From Planctomycetota bacterium (GTDB lineage Bacteria; Planctomycetota; B15-G4): a stretch of 64,000 nt of DNA. The notes under the pieces were generated by a model that searched no databases, was not told the origin of the DNA, and saw only the letters and a program-made list of their open reading frames with translations. The translations under genes were made by a program, and so were the position numbers. Positions 50,940 through 60,059 of the stretch are shown here, one piece after another. The stretch spans positions 1 through 64,000 of the forward strand of contig JAJDEO010000061.1 of NCBI GenBank assembly GCA_029259745.1, written 5' to 3'. The stretch's first letter is position 1. Each line of letters begins with the position of its first letter.

Positions 50940-52109
50940 TCAGACGATCTCGTCGTCGTCGCCCGTCACGACGGCTTCGAAGTCGCCGTCCTCCGCCATG
51001 CGCCAGAAGCCGCTGAAGCTGTCGAGCACGAGTGAATCGCCGTCGCGCCAGAGCATGCCCGTCACGGCGCGGTGGAAGCCGGGGTTGAGTTGGAAGACAC
51101 ACTCGCCGACGTCGGGGTTGTCGAGCAGTGCCGCGGCCGCTGCCGGCGTGACTTCGAAGACAGCCCAACCCTCGCGCTCCGTCTCGTCGCACCAGAGCTT
51201 CGCGAGCTTCTCCTTCGTGAAGATCACCGCATACCTCACGCCCGACTCGTCATCGACAACGCTGAGCGATCCGCTGCGCTCGCCTGCGACGTAGAGTTTG
51301 TCGCCGGGCTTCCACTCGAGCACCGGCACCGGTCCGAGTTCCGAGACGAGTCGCTGGTCGTAGGCCTCGCGGTTGTCGAGCACTTCGATCGACTCTTCGC
51401 CGTCGTACTCGAGCCAGACGTCGCGGTTGTCGAGGATCTCCATCGTGACCGAGCCGGCCTCGCCGCCGATGCGCAAGAACTGCAGGTCGCCGTCGACATC
51501 CGCGCAGAAGAACACCGGGATGACGTGGTTCCAGACGCATCCCGCATAGCCCTCACGGACGAGGTGCGTGAAGAAGCGACCGATCGAGTGGATCGGCACG
51601 ACGCGCGTGGTTGCCGCCTCGCCGCCGTCGGGCAGGTCGGTCCACTCGCCGACATAGAGCTCCGGCTTGTCGGGCTCTTCGGGCTTGCTGCGCCCGGCGC
51701 GCGCGGACAGCTCCGCGGCCTCGCGCTCTTCGTAGACGATCGCCGCGACACCCATCGGGATCGTGTCGATGAGTGTCCCCAGCAGGCCGTCCTCGTGCGC
51801 CACGACCCACGCCACGGGTTTCGGCTCGGGCCGCGCGGCGTCGTAGCGCTTGACGATCTCGAGGATGTGCGCGCGGTGCTCGGCGTGTTTCTCCTCCGGG
51901 ATGACGAGCTCCTCGGGCGTCCACCGCGCGAGCGGGTACCAGTCGCCCTGATCGAGCCAGCTCACGGGCCGCGTCGATTCCTTCTGCGGCAAGTCGGGGT
52001 GACCCGGTCGCGACAGCACCGTGACGGCGCGCACCTCGTCGTTGTAGCCGCTCTCGAGCAGCAGGTACTCGTGCCCGTCGAACTCCACGATCGTGCCTGG
52101 GTGCTTCAT
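50940..52109 (-). CDS. Hypothetical soluble protein
   Basis: The product has 389 residues from ATG 52109, with CAGGAG upstream. There is no signal peptide and no membrane helix. The N-terminal part (HPGTIVEFDGHEYLLLESGYNDEVRAVTVLS) resembles a small beta domain; the rest is acidic and mixed. I recognise no family and no catalytic motif. The ATG overlaps the stop of a 57-residue membrane protein gene, suggesting the two are co-expressed. Confidence 0.75.
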   Translation of the reverse strand: MKHPGTIVEFDGHEYLLLESGYNDEVRAVTVLSRPGHPDLPQKESTRPVSWLDQGDWYPLARWTPEELVIPEEKHAEHRAHILEIVKRYDAARPEPKPVAWVVAHEDGLLGTLIDTIPMGVAAIVYEEREAAELSARAGRSKPEEPDKPELYVGEWTDLPDGGEAATTRVVPIHSIGRFFTHLVREGYAGCVWNHVIPVFFCADVDGDLQFLRIGGEAGSVTMEILDNRDVWLEYDGEESIEVLDNREAYDQRLVSELGPVPVLEWKPGDKLYVAGERSGSLSVVDDESGVRYAVIFTKEKLAKLWCDETEREGWAVFEVTPAAAAALLDNPDVGECVFQLNPGFHRAVTGMLWRDGDSLVLDSFSGFWRMAEDGDFEAVVTGDDDEIV

Positions 52110-52279
52110 GAACGATGCTCCTGCAGCGTGGCGGCGAAACGCTCGCGATGGCGGCGTCGCGTCGTCAGGAAGACGATGACGTGGAACGGGATCGACGCGA
52201 GATCGAGAGCGAGCCAGAGCAGCACGCGGAGCTGCTCGACTCGTGATCCGGGGGACGCGGGTTGAACTGTGGTCGACAC
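52106..52279 (-). CDS. 57-residue single-helix membrane protein
   Basis: From GTG 52279 to TGA 52106-52108 there is a 58-codon frame, too short for most gene tables. It has a polar N-terminus, one hydrophobic helix (LRVLLWLALDLASIPFHVIV) and a very basic tail (TTRRRHRERF). Its stop overlaps the ATG of the downstream hypothetical gene (ATGA), the arrangement seen at many real gene junctions here. This coupling and the clean membrane pattern are the evidence that it is real. The basic tail predicts an N-out, C-in orientation. Confidence 0.65.
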   Translation of the reverse strand: MSTTVQPASPGSRVEQLRVLLWLALDLASIPFHVIVFLTTRRRHRERFAATLQEHRS

Positions 52280-52418
52280 GCGCGCGAGTGTATCGAACGC
52301 CCGCCGTCGAACCGCGCACCCACGCCGCTCGATCGGCTAGTTTTCGGTGACCGGCGGCGCTCGTCGGTGTCACCGGAGGACGCGCGCGGCGTTCGCATCC
52401 CGCGCCGCGCGACGTGGA

Positions 52419-53816
52419 TCAGAGGCCTTTGACGCAGCGAAATCCAATCGGACGCGTGTAGCGCGGCGACGCGAAGGTGTCGTGTCCCGGCGCCGCCCAG
52501 CGGTAGCGCGTCTGCAGTTCGTTGCGCTCCGACATGAACGACCCGCCGCGGATCACCATGTTCAGCAGTCCCTCGGGCAGCACGTCGACGTTCTTGCCCT
52601 CGATCGTCGTCGCCGTCCATTCCCAGGCGTTGCCGGCCAGATCGAAGCAGCCCGTCGAGGACTTCCCGAGCGGGAAACTCTCGACCGGCAGCGACGCTTC
52701 CTGACGCGAGCCACCGTTGCAGTAGCCGAGCTTGAAGGCGTTGCCCCACGGGTAGGTGAGCCCGTCGAGGCCCGCGGCTGCCGCTTCCCACTCGACCTCT
52801 GTCGGCAGGCGCTTGCCGGCCCAGCGCGCGTAGGCATCGGCCTGGCTCCACGAGACGTAGAGCACGGGATGATCCTCGAGTGTCGCGTCGTAGACGGCCC
52901 GTCCCGCGGAATCTTGAGACCAGCCGCGCGGCAGAGCGGCGTCGCGCTTCGACAGCGCCAACGCATTGACGTAGATCGAGTACTCGCGGTTCGTGACCTC
53001 GCGGCGGTCCATGAAGAACGGCTTGAGGTTGACGCGGCGGGCGTCGGTGTTCGTCCAACCGTTGCGGTCGGGGCCGATCGTGTAGCTCCCGCCAGGGATC
53101 ACGACCATGCCGGGCGGTGCCACTTCACCGCGGGGGCCGTAGCGCTCGGGATGCTGCACGCGCATGAGGTCGGTGCCTGCCTCCTCGAACTCTTTGTACG
53201 TTTCGATGTACGCGGTGACCTCGTCCTGCTCGCCGCGGAAGACCTCGTTCCAGAAGACGAACCAGTTCATGCCCACCGGGAAGGCATCGTCGACGATGCG
53301 CAGCAGGTCGTCTTTCGTCAGTGACTCGACGCTGTCGCGCTTGGAGAGGTCGTCGGCGACCGCGTGTGCGACCCAGCTCGCGAGACGTTCATCGATCTCG
53401 GCAGCCGCGCGGACCGGGCCGTCGAAGGCCTCGAAGAGCGACTGGCGTCGGAAGCCGCGCAGGACGGGCCGGCCTTGGCTGCGTTGGGCATCGACGCGAC
53501 TGCGCGCAACGTCGAGGCTGTCGTGCATGGCGAGCACGAGCTGGTGGCGGAAGGTGGCCGCGTCGGGGCCGGTCGTGATCTCGATGTAGTCGTCCTCGAG
53601 CTCGAGGATCAGCTCTTCGAGACCCTCGTAGGCCGCGTCGTGCGCATCGCGGGCCTGTTCGAGCCGTGCGCGCGCCGCGGCGAGTTCGGGGTTCGCCTCG
53701 GCGACGGCTTGGCCCGTCGCGCGCGGACCCACCACGAGGACGGCAAGCAGCGCGAGGGCGGCAAAGGGGCGCATGAGATTCGGCACGGCGTTCGTCTCCA
53801 GCATCGACGGTGTCAT
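52419..53816 (-). CDS. FGE/SUMF1-like exported protein lacking the catalytic cysteines
   Basis: The product has 465 residues. A signal peptide (ALALLAVLVVGPRATGQ) is followed by about 200 helical residues, then an FGE-sulfatase domain: MVVIPGGSYTIGPDRN, MDRREVTNREYSIYV, PVLYVSWSQADAYARWAGKRLPTEVEWE, YPWGN, FDLAGNAWEWTAT and a C-terminal RYTRPIGFRCV. At the place where formylglycine-generating enzymes have RGGSWxCxxxxCR, this has RGGSFMSERNELQTRYR, so both copper-binding cysteines are absent. It probably binds a ligand or protein, or acts as a non-catalytic relative. The start is uncertain (53804 and 53774 are alternatives). Confidence 0.85.
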   Translation of the reverse strand: MTPSMLETNAVPNLMRPFAALALLAVLVVGPRATGQAVAEANPELAAARARLEQARDAHDAAYEGLEELILELEDDYIEITTGPDAATFRHQLVLAMHDSLDVARSRVDAQRSQGRPVLRGFRRQSLFEAFDGPVRAAAEIDERLASWVAHAVADDLSKRDSVESLTKDDLLRIVDDAFPVGMNWFVFWNEVFRGEQDEVTAYIETYKEFEEAGTDLMRVQHPERYGPRGEVAPPGMVVIPGGSYTIGPDRNGWTNTDARRVNLKPFFMDRREVTNREYSIYVNALALSKRDAALPRGWSQDSAGRAVYDATLEDHPVLYVSWSQADAYARWAGKRLPTEVEWEAAAAGLDGLTYPWGNAFKLGYCNGGSRQEASLPVESFPLGKSSTGCFDLAGNAWEWTATTIEGKNVDVLPEGLLNMVIRGGSFMSERNELQTRYRWAAPGHDTFASPRYTRPIGFRCVKGL

Positions 53817-53936
53817 TGTGACGGGCCAGAGCCGCGACACCAGCAGTGATCGACGGCGCTGTCGAGGGCGCTCGGGCAGTCGTCCCCCGATTCCTCGCCG
53901 CGCTCGCGCCCTGAAGATGACATCCTGAGCTGTCCC

Positions 53937-56114
53937 GTGAGCCCGCGCCAGTCGACATCCCCGCCCCCTGAGCCCGTCGCGACGGGCCTCGATCGCCCGT
54001 TGCTCGGCCTGCCTGGCATCGCCGCGCGACGTGCCGAGATCTACGCGGCGGCCGGCATCGAGACGCGTCGGGCGCTGCTCTACCACCTGCCGTCCCGGTT
54101 TCGGCGACGTCCCGACCCGCTGCCGCTCGGCGCGTCCGACGAGGGCAAGGCGGCGCTCGTCGGCGTCGTGGTCTCCACGTCTCTGCGACGCCGGGGCCCG
54201 CGCAGCACCGTCACGTTGCGCATGCGCGATGCGCTCGGGGATGGCGACGAGGTCGAGTTCCGGGCGCTGCTCTTCAACCGTGCATACCTCGCGAAGTCGC
54301 TGAAGAAGGGGACGCGCCTGTGGGTGGCGGGGACGCTCGAGCGGGATGACACCGACCTCGCGCGACTCGTCGTGTCCGACTACGAGGTCCTCGCCGACGA
54401 CGCGCTCGGCCCCTCGGCGTCGCTCGTGCCGATCTACAAGCTGCCCGCCGGCATCCCGCCGCGCGTGCACCGCAAGGTCGTCGCGGCGGTGCTTGCCGAG
54501 GCCGACGTGGACGACTGGCGTCACGAGCCCGATGGATCCCCCGCGACCGACGCCGACGACGACCCGCTGCCACTCGACGCCGTCTTCCGCGCGATCCACC
54601 TCGCCGAGAGTCTCGACGATGCCCGCGCTGCCCGCGACCGTCTCGCGCGCGACGAGGCCTTTGCCCTCTCGCTCGATGCCGCCTTCGCCCGCGCGCAGCG
54701 CCCGACGATCCCCGAGTGCGTCCTCGACATCGATGAAGCCACCCACGCGCGGATCATCGCGCGTCTGCCGTACACGCCGACCGCTGCGCAGAGCCGTGTG
54801 CTCGACGAACTCCGCGCCGACGTCCTGAGTGCGCGCCCGATGCACCGCCTGCTCCAGGGCGACGTCGGGTCGGGCAAGACGATGGTTGCGCTTTATGGCT
54901 TGCTCGCGGCCGTCGAGTGCAATCGGCAAGCGGCGCTCATGGCGCCGACCGAGATCCTCGCCGAGCAGCACGTCGTCGGGTTGCGAGCGCTCCTCGCGCG
55001 AGCCTACGGCGACAAGGCTCCGCGCGTGGCACTGATCACGGGGCGCGGCAAGCCGAGCTTCCGTCGTGCCGAGCGAGCAGCCGTCGCGGACGGTTCGGCG
55101 CCGCTCGCCGTCGGCACGCACGGGCTGCAGTCGGCGCCCGTAGAGTTCCGCGACCTCGCGGTGACGGTGATCGACGAGCAGCATCGCTTCGGCGTCGCCC
55201 AACGCGGACGCTTCCGGCGTAAGGGCGAACACAGCCACCTGCTCGTGATGACGGCCACGCCGATTCCGCGCACGCTGGCCCTCACGGCGTACGGCGAACT
55301 CGACGTCTCGATCCTCGACGAACTCCCGCCGGGGCGTGTTCCGCGCGAGACGCACTTCGTTCCGGCGGGTAAGCAGCCGGCGTTGTGGCGCAGGCTGCGT
55401 GCGGCCGTGGAGCGCGGTGAACGCGGCTACGTGGTGTGTCCGTCGATCGGCGAGTTCGGAGATGTGCCGGCGGCGCCCGCCGTGGCGCACGATGACGACG
55501 AGGAGCAGGGGCCGGACGTGTCGGTGGCCGCGACACTGCTGCGCGTGCGCGAGGCGCTCGGCAACGACGTGCGCGTCGAGCCGGTGCACGGGCGCATGCC
55601 GCCCGACGAGCGCGACGCGACCCTCGATGCTTTCCGCGCCGGCGACGTCGATGTGCTCGTCGCGACGATCGTCGTCGAGGTCGGGCTCGACGTCCCCGAG
55701 GCGACCTTCTGCGTGCTCCCCGCGCCCACGCGTTTCGGTCTCGCGACGCTGCACCAGATTCGCGGGCGCGTCGGCCGCGGCACGCTCCCGGGCACGTGCT
55801 ACCTGCTCGGCCCCGTGAAAAAGGGCCCGGGGCGCGAGCGCATCGACGCGCTCTGTGCTTCCGAGGACGGCTTCTTACTCGCCGAGAAGGACCTCGAACT
55901 CCGCGGACCCGGCGAACTCCTCGGCACGCGCCAATCGGGCCTGCCGCGTTTCTTCATCCTCGATCCCGTCGCCGACGTCGCGCTCCTCGCGGCCGCACGC
56001 CGAGAGGCCGCCTTGCGCATCGAAGGCATGGCGAAATCCGACGTCGACGCGCTGCGCGAGCGAGCCTTCCCGCTGCGCGACGTCACGGCCGATCAGCTCA
56101 TGGCAGGCGGCTGA
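53937..56114 (+). CDS. recG: ATP-dependent DNA helicase RecG
   Basis: The product has 725 residues, complete, from GTG 53937. It shows a wedge domain (ALLYHLPSRFRRRPDPLPLG, then an OB-fold), Walker A LLQGDVGSGKTM near residue 308, the DEQH box VIDEQHRFGVAQRGR near 411, VMTATPIPRTLALTAYGELDVSILDELPPGR, and the C-terminal motifs RVEPVHGRMPPDERDATLDAF, VEVGLDVPEA and HQIRGRVGRG. RecG remodels stalled replication forks and branched DNA. It has a short acidic insertion (HDDDEEQGP) in the second helicase lobe. It is divergent from the FGE-like gene. Confidence 0.97.
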   Translation: MSPRQSTSPPPEPVATGLDRPLLGLPGIAARRAEIYAAAGIETRRALLYHLPSRFRRRPDPLPLGASDEGKAALVGVVVSTSLRRRGPRSTVTLRMRDALGDGDEVEFRALLFNRAYLAKSLKKGTRLWVAGTLERDDTDLARLVVSDYEVLADDALGPSASLVPIYKLPAGIPPRVHRKVVAAVLAEADVDDWRHEPDGSPATDADDDPLPLDAVFRAIHLAESLDDARAARDRLARDEAFALSLDAAFARAQRPTIPECVLDIDEATHARIIARLPYTPTAAQSRVLDELRADVLSARPMHRLLQGDVGSGKTMVALYGLLAAVECNRQAALMAPTEILAEQHVVGLRALLARAYGDKAPRVALITGRGKPSFRRAERAAVADGSAPLAVGTHGLQSAPVEFRDLAVTVIDEQHRFGVAQRGRFRRKGEHSHLLVMTATPIPRTLALTAYGELDVSILDELPPGRVPRETHFVPAGKQPALWRRLRAAVERGERGYVVCPSIGEFGDVPAAPAVAHDDDEEQGPDVSVAATLLRVREALGNDVRVEPVHGRMPPDERDATLDAFRAGDVDVLVATIVVEVGLDVPEATFCVLPAPTRFGLATLHQIRGRVGRGTLPGTCYLLGPVKKGPGRERIDALCASEDGFLLAEKDLELRGPGELLGTRQSGLPRFFILDPVADVALLAAARREAALRIEGMAKSDVDALRERAFPLRDVTADQLMAGG

Positions 56115-56197
56115 CGACGCGCGCGCGCCGTCGAGCAAGCGCTCGAGGCGCACGCTGGGTAGGATCAGTCGTTCTCGACTCGCGAATGAGGTGTCCT

Positions 56198-57943
56198 GTG
56201 TCTGTGTCAATGGATCGATCGCCGCCAAGCCCTCGACGTTCGGCGTCGCGTGCGCGCTTCGTCATGCCTCTTGTCGCGGCTCTGCTCTCTTCGGCGCTCG
56301 CATTTGCCGGCGATGATGACGTCGCCGACGCGCGGCGCTTCTACGACGTCGTCTCCTATCACCTCGATCTCACGGTGCAACCCGACGTGCAGGTGCTGAG
56401 CGGCTCCGTCACGGTCGAGGTTCTCGTCACGGCCGACGCGATGGACGTTCTCGAACTCGACCTCGTCGACGAGCTGACCGTGAGCGGCGTCGCGGTGGGC
56501 GACAGCGCGGTGTCTCATCAGCACGGCGACGATCGGTTGGTCATCGCACTCCCTGAGCCGGCCGGCCGCGGCGCGCGGGTCGTCGCAACTGTGCATTACT
56601 CCGGCAGTCCCCAGGCGGTGAATGACTTCGACGGATTCCATTGGACCGAGACACCCGACGGGCGGCCGTGGATCAACACGTCGTGTCAGACCACCGGGGC
56701 CCACGCGTGGTGGCCGTGCAAGGCGTCGTACTTCCACCCCGAAGACAAGCCCGAACGCGTGTCGATGGACATCACCGTGCCCGACGGTCTCTACGCCGTC
56801 TCCAACGGCGCGCTCGTGGAGATCGTCGAGAACACGGACGGCACGCGCACGTTCCGCTGGGCGCATGGCTACCCGCTCGAGACGTACGTCGTCACGCTCA
56901 ACGTCGCGCCGTACGTCGTCGTCGACGCCGAGCCGCTCGTCATCGAAGGCATCGACGAACCCGTGCCCTTCTCGTACTACGTGTTGCCGTCCGACCTCCC
57001 CAAGGCCGCGCTGCAGTTCGAGCAGGTCCCCGAACTCGTGCACATCTTCAGCGAGGCTTTCGGTCCGTTCCCGTTCCCCGAGTCGAAGTTCGGTCTCGTG
57101 CAGACGAACTTCTGGGGCATGGAGCACTCGACGGCCGTCGCCTACGGCTCGAGCTTCCCGGCCTGGTGCGAGCTCCATGGCGAGGAGGATCCGTACGCGG
57201 GACGGAACCGCGACTTCGACTACATCCTCGTCCACGAGGTCGCGCACGAGTGGTGGGGCAACGCCGTCTCGACGAACAACTGGGGCGACTTCTGGATCCA
57301 CGAGGGTTTCGGGACCTACGCCGAAGCCGTCTACGTCGAGCACACGCAGGGGCGCGCGGCGGCCGACGAGTTCGTCACGCGCATGGCGCGCCGGCTGGGG
57401 TCGAAGTCGCGGCTGTTCCGCGGCGAGGGCGTTGATTCGGGTGAGGCCTACGCCGGTGTCGTCTACTTCAAGGGCGCTGCGGTGCTGCACGCGTTGCGTC
57501 ACTACGTCGATGACGACGACGCCTGGTGGAGGTCGTTGCGCGCGTTCAACATGGAGTTCCGCTATGCCAACGCCTCCACGACCGACTTCCGGGCCGTGCT
57601 CGAGCGCGAGACCGGCAAGCCGTGGCAGCAGTTCTTCGACGAGTGGGTCTTCGGCGAAGGCGTGCCGATCGTGAAGGGCCAGATCACGCCCGTGAGTGAT
57701 ATCGCGGGGCATCGTCTCGACGTGCGCATCGAGAACAAGGGCAGCGGGGCGACGCAGTTCCACGTGCCGGTCGACGTCTCGTGGCTCGAAGGTGGCGTGC
57801 GGAACAGTGCCCGCGTGCTCGTCACGCCTGGGCACTTCGAGGCGTCGCTGCCGTGCCGCAGCGAGCCGAGCGAAGTGCGCGTCGATCACCTGCGCAGGAT
57901 TCCCGGGACGCACTCCGTCGTCGTCGCGGCAAGTGGCGTGTAG
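56198..57943 (+). CDS. M1-family zinc aminopeptidase (exported)
   Basis: The product has 581 residues. I chose GTG 56198 with AGGTG 4 bases upstream; ATG 56186 or 56210 are alternatives. The signal peptide ends near LAFAG. The zinc site HEVAHEWWG (His346, His350) plus Glu369 in DFWIHEGFG is intact, and the exopeptidase loop reads WGMEHSTAV in place of GAMEN, with substrate tyrosine around AYAGVVYFKGAAVLHAL. The long C-terminal helical domain of larger M1 enzymes is replaced by a short beta domain. It probably trims peptides in the periplasm. The spacing to recG is 83 bases. Confidence 0.92.
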   Translation: MSVSMDRSPPSPRRSASRARFVMPLVAALLSSALAFAGDDDVADARRFYDVVSYHLDLTVQPDVQVLSGSVTVEVLVTADAMDVLELDLVDELTVSGVAVGDSAVSHQHGDDRLVIALPEPAGRGARVVATVHYSGSPQAVNDFDGFHWTETPDGRPWINTSCQTTGAHAWWPCKASYFHPEDKPERVSMDITVPDGLYAVSNGALVEIVENTDGTRTFRWAHGYPLETYVVTLNVAPYVVVDAEPLVIEGIDEPVPFSYYVLPSDLPKAALQFEQVPELVHIFSEAFGPFPFPESKFGLVQTNFWGMEHSTAVAYGSSFPAWCELHGEEDPYAGRNRDFDYILVHEVAHEWWGNAVSTNNWGDFWIHEGFGTYAEAVYVEHTQGRAAADEFVTRMARRLGSKSRLFRGEGVDSGEAYAGVVYFKGAAVLHALRHYVDDDDAWWRSLRAFNMEFRYANASTTDFRAVLERETGKPWQQFFDEWVFGEGVPIVKGQITPVSDIAGHRLDVRIENKGSGATQFHVPVDVSWLEGGVRNSARVLVTPGHFEASLPCRSEPSEVRVDHLRRIPGTHSVVVAASGV

Positions 57944-58136
57944 CGCGGCGCTCCGGTTGCCCCGCGAGCTCGGCGGCGTTCGCGCGGAGCCCTGCCGTCC
58001 GTCCCGTACGGCCGCGACGACGTTCTCCCGATGAGACGAGCCGGCAGCGCAGCCGAGGGTTTCCGCGATGCTCGTGTCACCTTTCATCGCGGCGACGACA
58101 CTGGAGGTGTGTTCCCTCACATCTTGGAGTGTCCCC

Positions 58137-58613
58137 ATGAGACACCTGGTGCTCGGCCTTACGCTGACCTGCACGTCCCTGTTCGCTCAAGAGTCGCCTG
58201 TGACAGAGGCCTCGGCCGGTGGTCGCGACGACTTCGCGGCACGCGGTGGCCGCCTCGTCGAACGCCTGCGCGAACGCGCTGAAGCGCTCGGAATCACGGA
58301 GTCGCAGCGCGAGGCGATGCGTGCGTCTTTCCAGCAGCACGCGGCGATCGTCAGTGCCGCGCGCAGCAGTGTGCGCGACGCGCGTATCGCATTCGCCGCG
58401 GCGAGTCGCGAGCGTCCGACGAACGTCGAGGCGATCGAGCGGACGAGCCACGCACTCGCGTCAGCCGTCGCGGCATGGCGCATTGCCGGTGGCGCGGCGC
58501 GCGACGATGTGCGTGTCTTCCTTACGCCTGAGCAACGTTCGGAGATCGACGCCGGGCGCGCGAAGCTCCGCGCGACGCTCGAGGCCCGCCTGCAGCGTCG
58601 CCGCGCGCGATGA
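58137..58613 (+). CDS. Spy/CpxP-like periplasmic protein
   Basis: The product has 158 residues. ATG 58137 follows GGAGTG and gives a signal peptide (HLVLGLTLTCTSLFAQ). The mature part is alpha-helical, with two LTxxQ-like motifs of the Spy/CpxP/zinc-resistance family: LGITESQREAMRASFQQ and FLTPEQRSEIDAG. These proteins are periplasmic sensors or chaperones. It is first in a module with an ECF sigma factor and membrane proteins, which fits the sensor role seen in CnrX-like systems (inference). Confidence 0.8.
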   Translation: MRHLVLGLTLTCTSLFAQESPVTEASAGGRDDFAARGGRLVERLRERAEALGITESQREAMRASFQQHAAIVSAARSSVRDARIAFAAASRERPTNVEAIERTSHALASAVAAWRIAGGAARDDVRVFLTPEQRSEIDAGRAKLRATLEARLQRRRAR

Positions 58614-58653
58614 ACTCGTTGCCGTCACGCATTCTCGGCGCCGGCCAGCCCAC

Positions 58654-59301
58654 ATGAGCCCCGCTGCCTTGATCCGCGACTCACCGCGTGGTCGACTCGC
58701 AGTCGTTCGCGACCTTCGCGACCTTGTCGAGCGGATCGCCGAGGTTTCTTCACGGAGCGCGGTGCCAAGAGTGGATGACGACGACGCGCTCGACGTGCAG
58801 GCGGCCCGACGCGGCGATCACGACGCGTTCGCGCGCCTCGTGACACGTCACACGCCGACTGTCACGCGGCTCATGCAGCGCTTCACGCGCGAGCCGGGCA
58901 TGCTCGAAGAACTCGTCCAGGACACGTTCGTCGAGGTGCACGGAAGTCTTGCGCGCTTTCGCGGTGATGCGCCGTTCGTGCACTATCTGCGGCGCATCGG
59001 CACGCGCGTCGGCTACCGTTTCTGGACGGCTCGGCGGCGCGCAGTGGGCACGGTGAGCGATGAGGCGCTGGTCGAGCTGGCCGTCGACGGTGAGCGCGGT
59101 GTCCGCGACGATGCCGAGTGGGTCCACGCGTGGCTCGCGCGGTTGAGTCCGCGCGATCGCCTCGTCTTGACGCTCGTGTATCTCGAGGACTGCACGATGG
59201 TCGAGGCGGCCAAGCTGGCCGGTTGGAGTGTCGCGATGACGAAGGTCCAGGCGCACCGCGCGCGCAAGCGCCTCGCGCGGCTCATGGAGAACGAAGGATG
59301 A
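58654..59301 (+). CDS. RNA polymerase ECF-type sigma factor
   Basis: The product has 215 residues if it starts at ATG 58654. The sigma domains begin at ALDVQAARRGDHDAFARLV, so GTG 58771 is a possible alternative start. Region 2 is seen in LEELVQDTFVEVHGSLARFRGDAPFVHYLRRI. Region 4 is seen in LSPRDRLVLTLVYLEDCTMVEAAKLAGWSVAMTKVQAHRARKRL. Its stop overlaps the next gene by 4 bases (ATGA). It lies between two Spy/CpxP-like genes, suggesting it is released in response to periplasmic stress. Confidence 0.92.
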   Translation: MSPAALIRDSPRGRLAVVRDLRDLVERIAEVSSRSAVPRVDDDDALDVQAARRGDHDAFARLVTRHTPTVTRLMQRFTREPGMLEELVQDTFVEVHGSLARFRGDAPFVHYLRRIGTRVGYRFWTARRRAVGTVSDEALVELAVDGERGVRDDAEWVHAWLARLSPRDRLVLTLVYLEDCTMVEAAKLAGWSVAMTKVQAHRARKRLARLMENEG

Positions 59302-59576
59302 CTTCAGACGATCCGCTCGACGCCTTCGAGCGCGCGGCGAAGCGAGCGCGCCACGAGTCTCTTCCCACGCTCGATGTCACAGCCGCCGTCATGGCGCGCA
59401 TCGCTACGCGACGCGAGGCGCGTGTTCTCGACCCGCGCGCAGGAGCGACGTGGTTGTGTCTCGCGGCGTCGATCGCCGTCGCGGCGTTCTTTGGTGTGCT
59501 CGGTGCCGCCGACTGGTCGCTGGTCACCGATCCCCTCGGCGTCGTGATCTCGACCTTCACCATGGAGGTTCCGTGA
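59298..59576 (+). CDS. Small membrane protein, probable anti-sigma partner
   Basis: The product has 92 residues. A charged cytoplasmic half (DDPLDAFERAAKRARHE, AAVMARIATRREARV) precedes one membrane helix (ATWLCLAASIAVAAFFGVLGAADW) and a short tail. The start overlaps the sigma gene stop and its own stop overlaps the next ATG. Size, topology and location fit a short CnrY-like anti-sigma factor. No sequence motif proves it. Confidence 0.7.
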   Translation: MTSDDPLDAFERAAKRARHESLPTLDVTAAVMARIATRREARVLDPRAGATWLCLAASIAVAAFFGVLGAADWSLVTDPLGVVISTFTMEVP

Positions 59577-59977
59577 TGACCCGTTCACGATCGATCGTCC
59601 TCACGCTGCTCGTCGCCCTGGCCCTGTTCAGCGCCGGAGTCGTGTCGGGTGCCGGCGGTGTCATCATGATCTTGCGTCACCGCGCACAGCTTGCGTTCCT
59701 CGATCCGACGGCCGCAGTCGCGACGGTGCACGAAGGCTTCGCAGAGAGGTTCGATCTCACACCCAGCCAACGCAAGACCGCGCGCGCGGTGTTCGACAAA
59801 CGGCTTGGCGCGCTCCTCGCTGCGCGGCGTGAACACTTTGAGCAGCGCGTGGAGCCCGAACTCGCGCTCATGGCCGAAGAGATCCGCGCGCTGCTGGATG
59901 ACGACCAGGAGGCGCGTTTCGACGCGCGCTGGGGCGAGCTGCGCCGCCGCTGGTGGCAGCGCGATACTCGGCGCTGA
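59576..59977 (+). CDS. Membrane-anchored Spy/CpxP/CnrX-like protein
   Basis: The product has 133 residues. GGAGG lies 7 bases before ATG 59576, which shares one base with the upstream stop. A signal-anchor helix (IVLTLLVALALFSAGVVSGAGGVIMIL) precedes a helical hairpin with the motif FDLTPSQRKTARAVFDKRL and a second helical part (LALMAEEIRALLDDDQEARF). This is the periplasmic heavy-metal/stress sensor type. Together with the preceding two genes it makes a CnrYXH-like set. Confidence 0.8.
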   Translation: MTRSRSIVLTLLVALALFSAGVVSGAGGVIMILRHRAQLAFLDPTAAVATVHEGFAERFDLTPSQRKTARAVFDKRLGALLAARREHFEQRVEPELALMAEEIRALLDDDQEARFDARWGELRRRWWQRDTRR

Positions 59978-60059
59978 GTCGCCACGATTCTGCGTGTCAC
60001 CTCATGGCTCGCGCGCTGCACTGAGGGGTCGTTCACCCGATCTCCACTGGAGTCTTTTC

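Noticed and set aside
53830..55754. A very long minus-strand frame covering recG
   Set aside because: It continues the FGE-like gene frame upstream of its signal peptide and runs antisense to recG motifs. It has no start or domain of its own.
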